This document shows positions 18,014 through 27,127 of a DNA stretch of 64,000 bases, piece by piece. This DNA comes from Chryseobacterium sp. CH25 (lineage in GTDB: Bacteria > Bacteroidota > Bacteroidia > Flavobacteriales > Weeksellaceae), in the NCBI RefSeq assembly GCF_004119455.1, contig NZ_NRQT01000003.1, positions 248,001-312,000 of the forward strand. The letters are read 5' to 3'. Each line of letters begins with the position of its first letter. Positions within the stretch are counted from its first letter, which is position 1. Both the position numbers and the translations under genes were made by a program. The notes under the pieces are model-generated. The model was given only the letters and a program-made list of their open reading frames with translations, had not been told where the DNA came from and searched no databases.

Positions 18014-19585
18014 ATGATAAAAGCGGATGTATTAGTAATCGGTTCCGGAATTTCCGGACTTTCTTATGCCATTAAAGTTTCTGAACAACTCCCTGATGCC
18101 AAAATCATTATTGTAACAAAATCTGATGAGGACGAAAGCAATACCAAATATGCACAGGGCGGCCTTGCTGTAGTTACTGACTTTCAGAAAGATAATTTTG
18201 AAAAACATATAGAAGACACCATGCGTGCCGGAGACGGCGAAAACAAACGCGATGTTGTAGAAATGGTGGTAACAGAAGCCCCGGCAAGATTCAATGAGAT
18301 TGTAGAATGGGGAGCTCAATTCGATATGAAAAATGGCAAATTTGCATTAGGAAGAGAAGGAGGCCACACCGAAAACAGAATCGTCCATCATAAAGATATT
18401 ACAGGTTTTGAAATTGAAAGAGCTTTATTGGAAACTGCCAACAACAGCCCGAATATTGAAATTCTCGACCACCATTATGTAATTGATATCATTACACAGC
18501 ACCATGTTCCCGGAAAAGAACTTAACGAAGGGGATATTCATTGTTATGGTGCTTATATTCTGGATGAAAAATCCAAAACCATCAAAAAAATCACTTCTAA
18601 AATTACATTAGCTGCTACAGGAGGAGCGGGGCATGTTTATAAAAATACAACCAATCCCTCTATTGCAACAGGAGACGGAATTGCTTTCGTTGCCCGTGCA
18701 AAAGGAAAGGTTTCCAATATGCAGTATTACCAGTTTCATCCTACTGCCCTTTATAGTAAGATTGACGGAATGCTTTTCCTTATTTCCGAAGCAGTAAGAG
18801 GTGACGGGGCCAAATTAAGAACCAAAAGAGGAGAAAAGTTCATGCAGAAATATGATGAACGTGAAGAACTAGCCTCCAGAGATATTGTAGCCAGAGCTAT
18901 TGATAATGAAATGAAAATTTCAGGAGATGAATATGTTGGTCTGGACTGCCGTGAAATGAATCAGGAAAAATTTCTTGAACATTTCCCGAATATTTATAAA
19001 AAATGTAAAGACGAAGGTATTGATCCTTTCACCCAATTGATTCCTGTTGTTCCTGCCTGCCACTATCTGATGGGCGGTATTGAAGTAGACCGAGACGGAC
19101 AGTCTTCCATCAGAAACCTTTTTGCTGTAGGAGAATGCACCAACTCAGGATTACACGGAGCCAACAGATTAGCTTCAAACTCTTTACTCGAAGGATTAGT
19201 TTTCGGACATAACGCTGCCATGAAAACAGTAGCACTTCTGAATGAAAATTTATTCAATTTTGATGATTTGAAAGCAGTTCCGGAGTGGAATGAAGAAGGA
19301 ATGAAGATCATGGATGAAATGGTCATCATCAGCTACCTTAGAAAACAGCTTCAGGAGATGATGAGTGATCTTGTAGGAATTGTAAGAAGCAACAGACGTC
19401 TGAATATGGCATTGCAAAAGCATCAGGAAATTGCAGCTGCGGTTGATGAAATCTATCACTACTCTATCCTTTCTCCACAATTATCAGAATTAAGAAACCT
19501 GACTACCGTTGCCCACCTCATCATTACCCAGTCTATGGAAATGACAGAGAATAAAGGAGCGTTTTACAATAAAGATTTAGTCTAA
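18014..19585 (+). CDS. nadB: L-aspartate oxidase
   Basis: 523 residues. First enzyme of de novo NAD synthesis: oxidises L-aspartate to iminoaspartate using FAD. The FAD-binding motif VLVIGSGISGLSYA is at about residues 5-18. Also visible are the GGLAVV loop (KYAQGGLAVV), the active-site region LGREGGHTENRIVHHKD, TGGAGHVYKNTTNP, HPTAL, ISEAVRGDGA, the HYLMGGI substrate motif and GLHGANRLASNSLLEGLVFG. Full length. It is followed 11 bases later by nadC, but nadA (quinolinate synthase) is not in this window. Fusion or truncation was not seen. Confidence 0.97.
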   Translation: MIKADVLVIGSGISGLSYAIKVSEQLPDAKIIIVTKSDEDESNTKYAQGGLAVVTDFQKDNFEKHIEDTMRAGDGENKRDVVEMVVTEAPARFNEIVEWGAQFDMKNGKFALGREGGHTENRIVHHKDITGFEIERALLETANNSPNIEILDHHYVIDIITQHHVPGKELNEGDIHCYGAYILDEKSKTIKKITSKITLAATGGAGHVYKNTTNPSIATGDGIAFVARAKGKVSNMQYYQFHPTALYSKIDGMLFLISEAVRGDGAKLRTKRGEKFMQKYDEREELASRDIVARAIDNEMKISGDEYVGLDCREMNQEKFLEHFPNIYKKCKDEGIDPFTQLIPVVPACHYLMGGIEVDRDGQSSIRNLFAVGECTNSGLHGANRLASNSLLEGLVFGHNAAMKTVALLNENLFNFDDLKAVPEWNEEGMKIMDEMVIISYLRKQLQEMMSDLVGIVRSNRRLNMALQKHQEIAAAVDEIYHYSILSPQLSELRNLTTVAHLIITQSMEMTENKGAFYNKDLV

Positions 19586-19596
19586 AAGTATACACA

Positions 19597-20457
19597 ATGA
19601 AAAGACCAAGCTACGTTACAGATAAAGCATTAAAAGTATTTATAAAAAATGCCCTTGAAGAAGACATCCAGGATGGAGACCACTCTACCCTTTCCACAAT
19701 TCCTGAAGATCTTCAGCAAAGTGCAAAACTATTGGTAAAACAGGACTGCATCCTCGCAGGAGTTGAATTGGCGGAAATTATTTTTAAGGCTTTTGATAAA
19801 AACTTAAAGGTTGAAACATTCATCAAGGATGGAACCCCATGTAAAGTAGGTGACATTGCTCTTATTGTAACCGGAAGTGCCAGATCAATACTTTCCACAG
19901 AAAGATTTGTTCTTAATTGTATGCAGAGAATGAGTGGCATTGCAACGCTTACTCATGACTGGGATTCAAGATTGGTAGGAACAAAAACTAAACTTTTAGA
20001 TACCAGAAAAACTACCCCTAACTTCAGAATGTGTGAAAAATGGGCGGTAGCTATTGGAGGTGGCACCAACCACAGATATGGTCTTTATGATATGATTATG
20101 CTTAAAGATAACCATATTGATTATAATGGAAGCATTACCAATGCGGTAAAAATGGCCAAAGACTACGTTAAAAAGACGAAGAAAAAATTAAAAATTGAAG
20201 TGGAAACCAGAAATCTGGAAGAAGTTCAGGAAGCCATCAACGCAAAAGTTGACAGAATTATGCTTGACAACATGGATGTTAAGACTATGAAGAAAGCTGT
20301 AAAAATGATCAACGGCTCAACAGAGTCTGAAGCATCAGGAGGAATCACCCGTGATATGCTTAAAGAAATTGCATCAACAGGTGTTACCTATATCTCTGTA
20401 GGAGCTTTAACACACTCGGCTGAGAATATAGATTTGAGTCTCAAAGCGGTGAAATAG
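19597..20457 (+). CDS. nadC: Nicotinate-nucleotide pyrophosphorylase (quinolinate phosphoribosyltransferase)
   Basis: 286 residues. Converts quinolinate and PRPP to nicotinate mononucleotide. Characteristic segments: EEDIQDGDHST, ERFVLNCMQRMSGIAT, LLDTRKTTPNFRMCEKWAV with the catalytic-site arginines and lysine, the GGGTNHRYGLYDMIMLKDNHI motif (GGTNHRYGL and LKDNHI), EVETRNLEE and VDRIMLDNMD. The C-terminal GGI and SVGALTHS motifs that hold the phosphate are intact. Directly downstream of nadB with an 11-base gap, so nadB-nadC form an operon. Terminator follows. Confidence 0.97.
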   Translation: MKRPSYVTDKALKVFIKNALEEDIQDGDHSTLSTIPEDLQQSAKLLVKQDCILAGVELAEIIFKAFDKNLKVETFIKDGTPCKVGDIALIVTGSARSILSTERFVLNCMQRMSGIATLTHDWDSRLVGTKTKLLDTRKTTPNFRMCEKWAVAIGGGTNHRYGLYDMIMLKDNHIDYNGSITNAVKMAKDYVKKTKKKLKIEVETRNLEEVQEAINAKVDRIMLDNMDVKTMKKAVKMINGSTESEASGGITRDMLKEIASTGVTYISVGALTHSAENIDLSLKAVK

Positions 20458-20506
20458 CGTTGAATTTTTAACAAAAACACCCCCACTTTATTAAAAACTC
20501 AATAAC

Positions 20507-20537
20507 ATGACTTTTTTCATATAAAAAGTCGTTTTTT
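20507..20537 (+). terminator. Terminator after nadBC
   Basis: GACTTTTT pairs with AAAAAGTC around TCATAT, followed by GTTTTTT. Confidence 0.65.
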
Positions 20538-20665
20538 ATTGATAAAACTGGGAATCAACCACTTAACACTATTAAGACTGATTAAAAATTAACATTGAGT
20601 TAATAATAGTTAAAATATATTTTGCGAATTTTGCAGAAAATTAAATCTAATTATTACTAACGATT

Positions 20666-23226
20666 ATGAAATTAATCAACAAATCGATGCTAACTGCAGT
20701 AATTACTTTATCTACAGCTAGTATCTATTATGCTCAACAAACTCAGGACACAGTTAAATCTAAGTCTAAAGACATTGAGGAGGTAATCCTAAGAGGTGTT
20801 ACAGATATCGCTAAAGATAGAAAGACACCGGTAGCAGTTTCTACAATTAAAGCTGCACAGATTCTTGAAAGACAAGGTAACCAGGAACTTGTTGAACTAT
20901 TAAACACAACGCCATCTGTTTATGCAACAAAAGGTGGTGGTGGTTTTGGAGACTCTCAGCTTACCATGCGTGGTTTCGAATCTAGAAACATTGCAGTAAT
21001 GGTAAACGGTATGCCGGTTAACGACATGGAGGGTGGTACGGTATACATGTCTAACTGGACAGGTTTATCAGACGTAACAAGTACTATGCAAGTACAAAGA
21101 GGATTAGGTTCTTCTAAACTAGCTATTGCTTCTGTAGGAGGTACAATGAACTTCCTTACACGTTCTGCAGACATGAAACAAGGTGGAGTTGTGAGATTAG
21201 GTATCGGTAATAACGATTTCTTAAAAACATCTTTCGCATACAACACAGGAAAATCTGAAAACGGATGGGCTGCTTCATTCTTGATGGCAAGACAAGCAGG
21301 AGCTACATACGTTCAAAATACAGATTATGAATCATATACTTATTTCTTTGCACTAGGATATCAGCCAAACAAGAAGCATAACTTACAGTTTATGATGACT
21401 TCTTCTCCACAATGGCATGATCAAAGATCTTTTGCTCCAACAATCGGAAACTATATCAAATATAACCCGGATCATGATGGTTCTCCATACAGACCATACA
21501 ATGGTGACTATGGATACTATACTTCAGCAGATGGAAACAGAACAAACATAGCAAACGCTATGAACTACTATTCCAAGCCTGTAATGATGTTGAACTGGGA
21601 CTGGACAATCAGTGACAAGTCTACATTAAGTACAGTTGCTTACATGTCTAATGGACGTGGAGGTGGTGCCAGAAACCTTGGTAAAGTAGGAAATAAAGGA
21701 ATGGCTGACTTCTATGACGCTGAAGGACACTATAACTATAATTCAATTTTCGCAGCAAACGGAGCAGTAACTCCTACTGTAGGAATTGCAGGAAATACAT
21801 TAGTACGTACTTCAAGTGTGAATTCACACAACTGGTATGGTATCTTGATGAATTTCCAACACAAAATCAACGATAACTGGAATTTCTCCGTAGGTACTGA
21901 CGACAGATATTACTATGGATACCACTATCAGGTACTTTCTGATTTATATGGAGCTTCAGGCTACACAGACGGTTCTAACAAAAACCTACCAACAAATAAT
22001 ATTGTTCGTAACACTTATGACTATAAAAAACTGAACTGGAATCCTTTTGGAGGAGCAAATGCACCAATGGAAGAGAGAGTTTCATTCAGTAATGATGGTG
22101 AAGTTCTTTGGTACAGTGGTTTCGGACAAGTAGAATATTCTGCTGATAAATTAACAGTATATGCACAAGGTTCCATATCAAACCAAGCATATCAGAGAAT
22201 TGATGACTTTGTAAAACCGGGATCAACTCAACAAGGTCAAACTGTTGAAAGAAAAACTGGATTTAAAAACCTTTTTGGATTTAATATTAAAGGGGGAGCT
22301 AACTATAACATCAACAACAATCATAACGTATTTGCTAATGTTGGTTATTATAGCAAACAACCTCTAATGAACTCTGTATATCCAAGTAACCAACAGGTTG
22401 TAAACCCTAACTTAACCAATGAGAAAATCTTCTCAGTTGAATTAGGTTATGGATTCAAAACAGCTAACTTCAATGCAAAAGTTAACTTATACAGAACTGA
22501 GTGGAAAGACAGATGGTACAGAAGAAGCAGTGTAATTTTTGATAACAATGTTAGAGGATATTCCGAAATCAGTGGAATTACACAAGTTCACCAAGGAGTA
22601 GAAGCTGAAGCAACATATAGATTAAATAAATTCTTAGAATTACAAGGTATGTTCTCTTGGGGTGATTACCAATATAAAGGGAATGCTACAGGCTCTAACT
22701 TCCAGGATGACAACACTCCTATTGAAACAAACGGAAAAAATACATCTACACTTTATTTAGATAAGGTAAAAGTGGGAGGTACTAACAACAGTATTCCACA
22801 GATGACTTCATCATTAGGATTTACAGTAACTCCAGTTACAGACTTTAGAGTATATGGTAACTGGCAATATGTTGGGAAAATTTACTCAGCAATGAATATG
22901 GCTGACTTTATGACCCCTGGCAATGAAGCTTTAAAATTACCAGATTTCAACCTATTCAATATTGGTGCATCTTATAAACTTAAGTTAAAAACCCAAATCA
23001 GTATTTTACTATTGGTGTTAACGTAAACAACCTGTTTGATACTACTTATATTCAGGATGGTGTAACGAACATCAAAACAACTGATAAGATTAAGGATAAT
23101 AAAGATCCTGACTTTGGTAAAACATATGAAGAAGCAGGAAGAGTTTACAAAGGTTTAGCTACTGACAACAGAGTATTCTATGGATTCGGAAGAACTTGGT
23201 CTACAACCTTATCATTCAACTTCTAA
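20666..23226 (+). CDS. TonB-dependent outer-membrane receptor (apparent frameshift near the C-terminus)
   Basis: Signal peptide MKLINKSMLTAVITLSTASIYYAQ, then a plug domain directly (DIEEVILRGVTDIAKDRKTPVAVSTI, LNTTPSVYATKGGGGFGDSQLTMRGFESRNIAVMVNGMPVND landmarks) with no carboxypeptidase-like N-terminal domain, and a 22-strand type barrel rich in aromatic girdle residues. Substrate unknown; no SusD partner is present. The frame breaks at a run of five A (22987-22991). Adding one A continues through KNPNQYFTIGVNVNNLFDTTY to the classic terminal strand RTWSTTLSFNF and TAA at 23226, giving 853 residues. Without the correction the last barrel strands and the terminal aromatic needed for assembly would be lost. 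Confidence 0.88.
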
Positions 23227-23258
23227 TAATATAACAATATTAGATTTTATAAATATCA

Positions 23259-23284
23259 ATCCCGGCTTTGAGCCGGGATTTTTG
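23259..23284 (+). terminator. Terminator after the TonB receptor
   Basis: AATCCCGGCT pairs perfectly with AGCCGGGATT around TTG, followed by TTTG. Its position supports 23226 as the true gene end. Confidence 0.8.
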
Positions 23285-23285
23285 T

Positions 23286-23293
23286 TATCTTTG
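23286..23293 (+). promoter_or_regulatory. -7 box of the 23314 gene
   Basis: TATCTTTG begins two bases after the preceding terminator and 21 bases before the ATG at 23314. Confidence 0.5.
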
Positions 23294-23313
23294 TGTACAA
23301 AAAAATAGAAAAT

Positions 23314-23745
23314 ATGGATTTTTACGGAATTTTGAAAAATGCCCACAAAGGATTCGGGTATCTTGAACTTCTTTTGGTAGCATTATTTATCATTGCTCTT
23401 TTAGCTACTATGTTCGGTTTCAGTGGGAAAGTGAACAAGTTTTTAAAGAAAACAACCCTTTTCACAATGATCTTCTTCCACGTTCAGTTCCTATTGGGAA
23501 TCATTATGTTGGTGATCAACTTCACAAAAGGAATGGATATGGGTTCAGTAATGAAAAATGCAGACTTAAGATTCCAGTATGTTGAACACCCGTTTTCTAT
23601 GCTTATCGCAGCAGTATTAATGACGATCGTTAATAAAAAAGTAAAATCAAACGATACCATTTCCCTTGGAATTACCATTATGGGATTAATTGCGGTAGGT
23701 TTATTTGCATTCGCGTTTCCTTGGGCAAAAGTCTTTGGAGCTTAA
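23314..23745 (+). CDS. Small four-helix membrane protein of unknown function
   Basis: 143 residues from the ATG at 23314 (MDFYGILKNAHKGFGYLELL). Four hydrophobic helices are predicted at about residues 15-35, 45-68, 90-105 and 115-135. The N-terminal NAHKGFGYLELL, with a histidine before helix 1, and the histidine in FFHVQFLLG in helix 2 resemble flavobacterial proteins sometimes labelled cytochrome b-like; haem binding is not shown. A further histidine pair region (YVEHPFSML) precedes helix 3. It lies 67 bases before asd with no terminator between, so co-transcription is possible. Function unknown. Confidence 0.7.
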   Translation: MDFYGILKNAHKGFGYLELLLVALFIIALLATMFGFSGKVNKFLKKTTLFTMIFFHVQFLLGIIMLVINFTKGMDMGSVMKNADLRFQYVEHPFSMLIAAVLMTIVNKKVKSNDTISLGITIMGLIAVGLFAFAFPWAKVFGA

Positions 23746-23812
23746 AACAGACAAAGAAATTATATGCGTTATAATTTATAAATAGTTTAATCTTAAATTT
23801 TTAATTAAATCA

Positions 23813-24805
23813 ATGAAAGTAGCTGTAGTAGGTTCAACAGGAATGGTTGGACAAGTTATGCTGAAAGTTTTGGAAGAAAGAAACTTCCCTGTAACAGAAT
23901 TAATCCCGGTAGCATCCGAAAAATCTGTAGGCAAGAAGGTGAAGTATAAACAGAAGGAATTTACGATTGTAAGCATGAAGGACGCTATAGCTGCCAAACC
24001 GGATATTGCTATCTTTTCTGCCGGAGGTTCTACTTCTCTTGAATTTGCCCCATTATTTGCAGAAGCAGGAATAACAGTGATCGACAACTCTTCAGCTTGG
24101 AGAATGGATCCTGACAAAAAATTAGTTGTACCTGAAATCAACGCAGATGTATTAACTAAAGAAGACAAGATCATCGCAAATCCGAACTGTTCTACCATTC
24201 AGTTGGTAATGGTTTTAGGACCTTTGAACAAAAAATATGATTTAAAAAGAGTAATTGTTTCTACTTACCAATCTGTAACAGGAACTGGTAAAGCCGCAGT
24301 TGACCAATTAAACGGAGAAATTAACGGTGATGATTCTGCTGCTAAAGTATATCCATATCAAATATTCAAGAATGCATTGCCTCACTGTGATGTATTTGCT
24401 GATGATGATTATACTAAAGAAGAAATTAAATTGATGAAGGAACCTAAGAAGATTCTTGGAGACGATACATTCAATTTAACAGCTACTGCAGTAAGAGTTC
24501 CGGTACAGGGAGGACACTCAGAAAGTGTAAACATCGAATTTGAAAATGAATTTGAATTGGATGAAGTAAGAAAAATCTTATCTGAAACTCCAGGAGTAAT
24601 CGTAATGGATGATGTTAAAAACAATCACTACCCAATGCCCCTGTACTCAGAAGGAAAAGATGAAGTCTTTGTAGGAAGAATCAGACGGGACCTGTCTCAG
24701 CCGAAAACGCTCAACCTTTGGATTGTTGCAGACAACCTGAGGAAAGGAGCCGCAACAAACGCTGTACAAATTGCAGAATACCTTGTAGCAAACAACTTAG
24801 TATAA
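23813..24805 (+). CDS. asd: Aspartate-semialdehyde dehydrogenase
   Basis: 330 residues. Reduces aspartyl phosphate to aspartate semialdehyde with NADPH, on the route to lysine/diaminopimelate, threonine and methionine. The NADP-binding motif VAVVGSTGMVGQVML is at residues 3-17. The active-site cysteine lies in ANPNCSTIQLV (about residue 127), TYQSVTGTGKAAV follows, and the base histidine is in VPVQGGHSESVNIEF (about 229). Full length and without anomalies. Followed by a terminator and then the CDF exporter. Confidence 0.97.
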   Translation: MKVAVVGSTGMVGQVMLKVLEERNFPVTELIPVASEKSVGKKVKYKQKEFTIVSMKDAIAAKPDIAIFSAGGSTSLEFAPLFAEAGITVIDNSSAWRMDPDKKLVVPEINADVLTKEDKIIANPNCSTIQLVMVLGPLNKKYDLKRVIVSTYQSVTGTGKAAVDQLNGEINGDDSAAKVYPYQIFKNALPHCDVFADDDYTKEEIKLMKEPKKILGDDTFNLTATAVRVPVQGGHSESVNIEFENEFELDEVRKILSETPGVIVMDDVKNNHYPMPLYSEGKDEVFVGRIRRDLSQPKTLNLWIVADNLRKGAATNAVQIAEYLVANNLV

Positions 24806-24816
24806 ACTAACAAAAT

Positions 24817-24849
24817 AAAAAAGAGTCTCAGAATTGAGATTCTTTTTTT
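24817..24849 (+). terminator. Terminator after asd
   Basis: AAAAAGAGTCTCA pairs with TGAGATTCTTTTT (one mismatch) around GAAT, then T run. Confidence 0.7.
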
Positions 24850-24862
24850 ATCAAACACATTT

Positions 24863-25849
24863 ATGAGTACCCACAAAGAAAAAATAGGATTTCAAAAAAT
24901 CATTGCTGCATTTGGAGTTATTCTTTTTGTAGGAAAGATCATTGCATGGAAGCTCACCAATTCCGATGCTGTATTCTCTGATGCTATGGAAAGCATTGTG
25001 AACGTCATCAGTGCATTTATGGGGCTATATTCTCTTCATCTGGCAGCAAAACCCAAGGACGAAGATCACCCTTACGGCCATGGGAAGGTTGAATTTGTTA
25101 CTTCCGGTATTGAAGGTGCCTTAATTGCCATTGCCGGATTAATGATTATTTATGAAGGTATACACAGCCTTATCGTAGGGAAAACCTTAAGCAAAATTGA
25201 TTTGGGAATCTGGATCATTGCCGCCACTGCCGTAATCAACTATCTTTTGGGATATATTTCCATAAAAAAAGGTCAGAAAGAGAACTCCCTCGTTCTTATT
25301 TCCTCCGGAAAGCACCTTCAGTCTGATACCATCACCACCCTTGGAGTGGTAGCCAGCTTAGTGATTGTCTATTTTACTAAAATCTATTGGCTGGATTCTG
25401 TGGTTGCATTGATATTTGGGCTTTATATCATATTTGTAGGCTATAAAATCGTTCGAAAATCTTTGAGTGGTATTATGGATGAACAAGATCCGGAAATCCT
25501 GCATCAGGTTATTAAAATCCTTGAAGAAAACAGAAGAACAGAATGGATTGATGTTCACAATATGAAAATCCAACAATTCGGAGCCTCACTGCATATTGAT
25601 GCCCATATCACCCTACCCTGGTATTATGATCTTCGTGATGCGCATAACGAGATGGAAAAAGTCATTATCCTTTTGGCCAATAACATCAAAAGGAGTATTG
25701 AATTCAATTTTCATATGGATGACTGCAAACCTATTTCATGTTCGGTATGCCAGATTGAGAATTGCCCCGTTCGTCAAAAAGACTTCGTAAAAAGAGTGGA
25801 ATGGACCGCAGAAAATGTAACCAGTGTGGACAAACATACTGCAGAATAG
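24863..25849 (+). CDS. Cation diffusion facilitator (divalent metal exporter)
   Basis: 328 residues. CDF proteins exchange Zn2+, Fe2+, Co2+ or Cd2+ for protons. Six helices in the first 200 residues hold the first metal-site segment SDAMESIVNVIS and the conserved HPYGHGKVEF loop (about residues 74-83), with LQSDTITTLGVV as the second site. The cytoplasmic C-terminal domain (VHNMKIQQFGASLHIDAHITLP...FNFHMDD) is present. Unusually, the tail carries four cysteines in a short span (CKPISCSVCQIENC, about residues 292-305), which could add a metal-binding site. Metal specificity is not readable. It starts 14 bases after the asd terminator. Confidence 0.92.
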   Translation: MSTHKEKIGFQKIIAAFGVILFVGKIIAWKLTNSDAVFSDAMESIVNVISAFMGLYSLHLAAKPKDEDHPYGHGKVEFVTSGIEGALIAIAGLMIIYEGIHSLIVGKTLSKIDLGIWIIAATAVINYLLGYISIKKGQKENSLVLISSGKHLQSDTITTLGVVASLVIVYFTKIYWLDSVVALIFGLYIIFVGYKIVRKSLSGIMDEQDPEILHQVIKILEENRRTEWIDVHNMKIQQFGASLHIDAHITLPWYYDLRDAHNEMEKVIILLANNIKRSIEFNFHMDDCKPISCSVCQIENCPVRQKDFVKRVEWTAENVTSVDKHTAE

Positions 25850-25890
25850 AAAAGGCTTAAAAAACAAAAATACAGTTACATTACGCACCA

Positions 25891-26346
25891 CTATTTGCTT
25901 TCTCTGCCTCTATGTTTATCTTTTTCCAGTTGTTTTCTATAATAAAACATCGGTACCATTAAAAGGATGATTAAAGGCTGGATAACAAACCTTCGCATAT
26001 AAAAAGAAAAAAGATATCCAATTTCAAATTTATTCTGAATACAGAACAGATAAATTGGGAAAGCAATCGCGAAAACAATCACCATCATCAAAGCACCTTG
26101 TATTGTCCATTGCTTGTTTTTAAATAATCCTTGAATAATCAGGCAGGAAAAAAAAAGATTAAGGACAAATCTAAACACGTGCCCACCAATTAATTTTCCC
26201 CATTCAAATGCTGGAAAACTAATGTTTTTGTTGGCCTCATGGAAATAGCTCAGAAACGGATCATAAAATATTTTATCTTCCATTACTCTTACTCCTATTA
26301 GCCCAGAGATTCCTAAAATAACAAGAAGCCAGCTAAGAATTTTCAT
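25891..26346 (-). CDS. Exosortase F-associated membrane protein
   Basis: 151 residues with about four hydrophobic helices; starts MKILSWLLVILGISGLIGVRVMEDKIFYDPFL. The YDPFLSYFH motif after helix 1 and the pattern FPAFEWGKLIGGHVFRFVLNLFFS match the exosortase F-associated family found next to xrtF in flavobacteria. Its start overlaps the end of xrtF by 14 bases, indicating translational coupling. The C-terminus is basic (YYRKQLEKDKHRGRESK) and probably cytoplasmic. Function is not known; the constant pairing suggests it helps the exosortase or its substrate. Confidence 0.85.
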   Translation of the reverse strand: MKILSWLLVILGISGLIGVRVMEDKIFYDPFLSYFHEANKNISFPAFEWGKLIGGHVFRFVLNLFFSCLIIQGLFKNKQWTIQGALMMVIVFAIAFPIYLFCIQNKFEIGYLFSFYMRRFVIQPLIILLMVPMFYYRKQLEKDKHRGRESK

Positions 26347-26863
26347 GTTTTAAAGCAAAGAATTTAATCCAAATTAACCAAAGCAAAACAACACTGCCAT
26401 AAATAGTAGCCGGAAAGACAAAATCATGAAATATCTTACCATATTCCTGATGTTCCACCATTACAATATTCAGCCCTACAATCCGTAAAAGATTCATAAT
26501 ATAAAGCAAAACCAATCCTGCCAATACAAAAATAAAAGTCTTAGAACCTTTATAAAAGGCAAAAACAAACGATACAAACAGGATCATGACAGAAATGGCA
26601 TTACATCCTTCCACCATTCTGGACACGTATTGTTTCTTCACATAAAACCATACCTGTTCATTACTTATATCATTGTACAATTGAGAAGGGTAACTCAAAA
26701 CATTTTGTACCGCACTCACCTGATTGGCAATAATTCTTGAAAAAGGATCCAAACCCGAATCCTTATTCGCATTCAGATAAAATTGGTACGCAAAGAGCAA
26801 CACCAGATAGATGATGATGAAACGTAGTAAAATTCCTAATACCGGCTTAAAATCCTTTAACAT
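26333..26863 (-). CDS. xrtF: Exosortase family protein XrtF
   Basis: 176 residues from MLKDFKPVLGILL at 26863. Exosortases are multi-helix membrane cysteine proteases/transpeptidases that recognise a C-terminal sorting signal, as sortases do in Gram-positives. The three catalytic residues are present in family context: Cys87 in MVEGCNAIS, Arg127 in MNLLRIVGLNI and His146 in IFHDFVFPATIYG. Five to six hydrophobic segments are visible. It is coupled to the associated protein downstream (14-base overlap). The short size is typical of XrtF. No obvious cargo with a matching C-terminal tripartite signal is seen in this window. Confidence 0.9.
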   Translation of the reverse strand: MLKDFKPVLGILLRFIIIYLVLLFAYQFYLNANKDSGLDPFSRIIANQVSAVQNVLSYPSQLYNDISNEQVWFYVKKQYVSRMVEGCNAISVMILFVSFVFAFYKGSKTFIFVLAGLVLLYIMNLLRIVGLNIVMVEHQEYGKIFHDFVFPATIYGSVVLLWLIWIKFFALKHENS

Positions 26864-26867
26864 ACTG

Positions 26868-26875
26868 CAAAGATA
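26868..26875 (-). promoter_or_regulatory. -7 box of xrtF, leaderless arrangement
   Basis: Reverse strand TATCTTTG, four bases (CAGT), then ATG at 26863: the same layout as dnaB. Confidence 0.55.
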
Positions 26876-27105
26876 AAAATTAGGCTGTAATAACCTGAAT
26901 GAGAAGCACAAAAGTTAAAACATAAAGTAGAAAGCCTAATACAACCGGTATAATTTCCACTATTCAGTGATAAAATGTAGAAGTTTTGTTCATACTCCAG
27001 TTAAAAAACAGTTCTTAAAATAGTCTTCCTTCCTTATTTTAACCTCTGGCGAATCCCTCTCACAGCTTCCAACTTCCCTCTTAAAAACTATTCATGTTAA
27101 ATTAG

Positions 27106-27113
27106 TATATTTG
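27106..27113 (+). promoter_or_regulatory. -7 box of the amgK-like gene
   Basis: TATATTTG, 14 bases before the ATG at 27128. Confidence 0.5.
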
Positions 27114-27127
27114 TTTCCATATTAATT

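Noticed and set aside
26864..27127. Gap between xrtF and the amgK-like gene examined for a tRNA or small RNA
   Set aside because: No cloverleaf, T-loop sequence or terminator hairpin was found.
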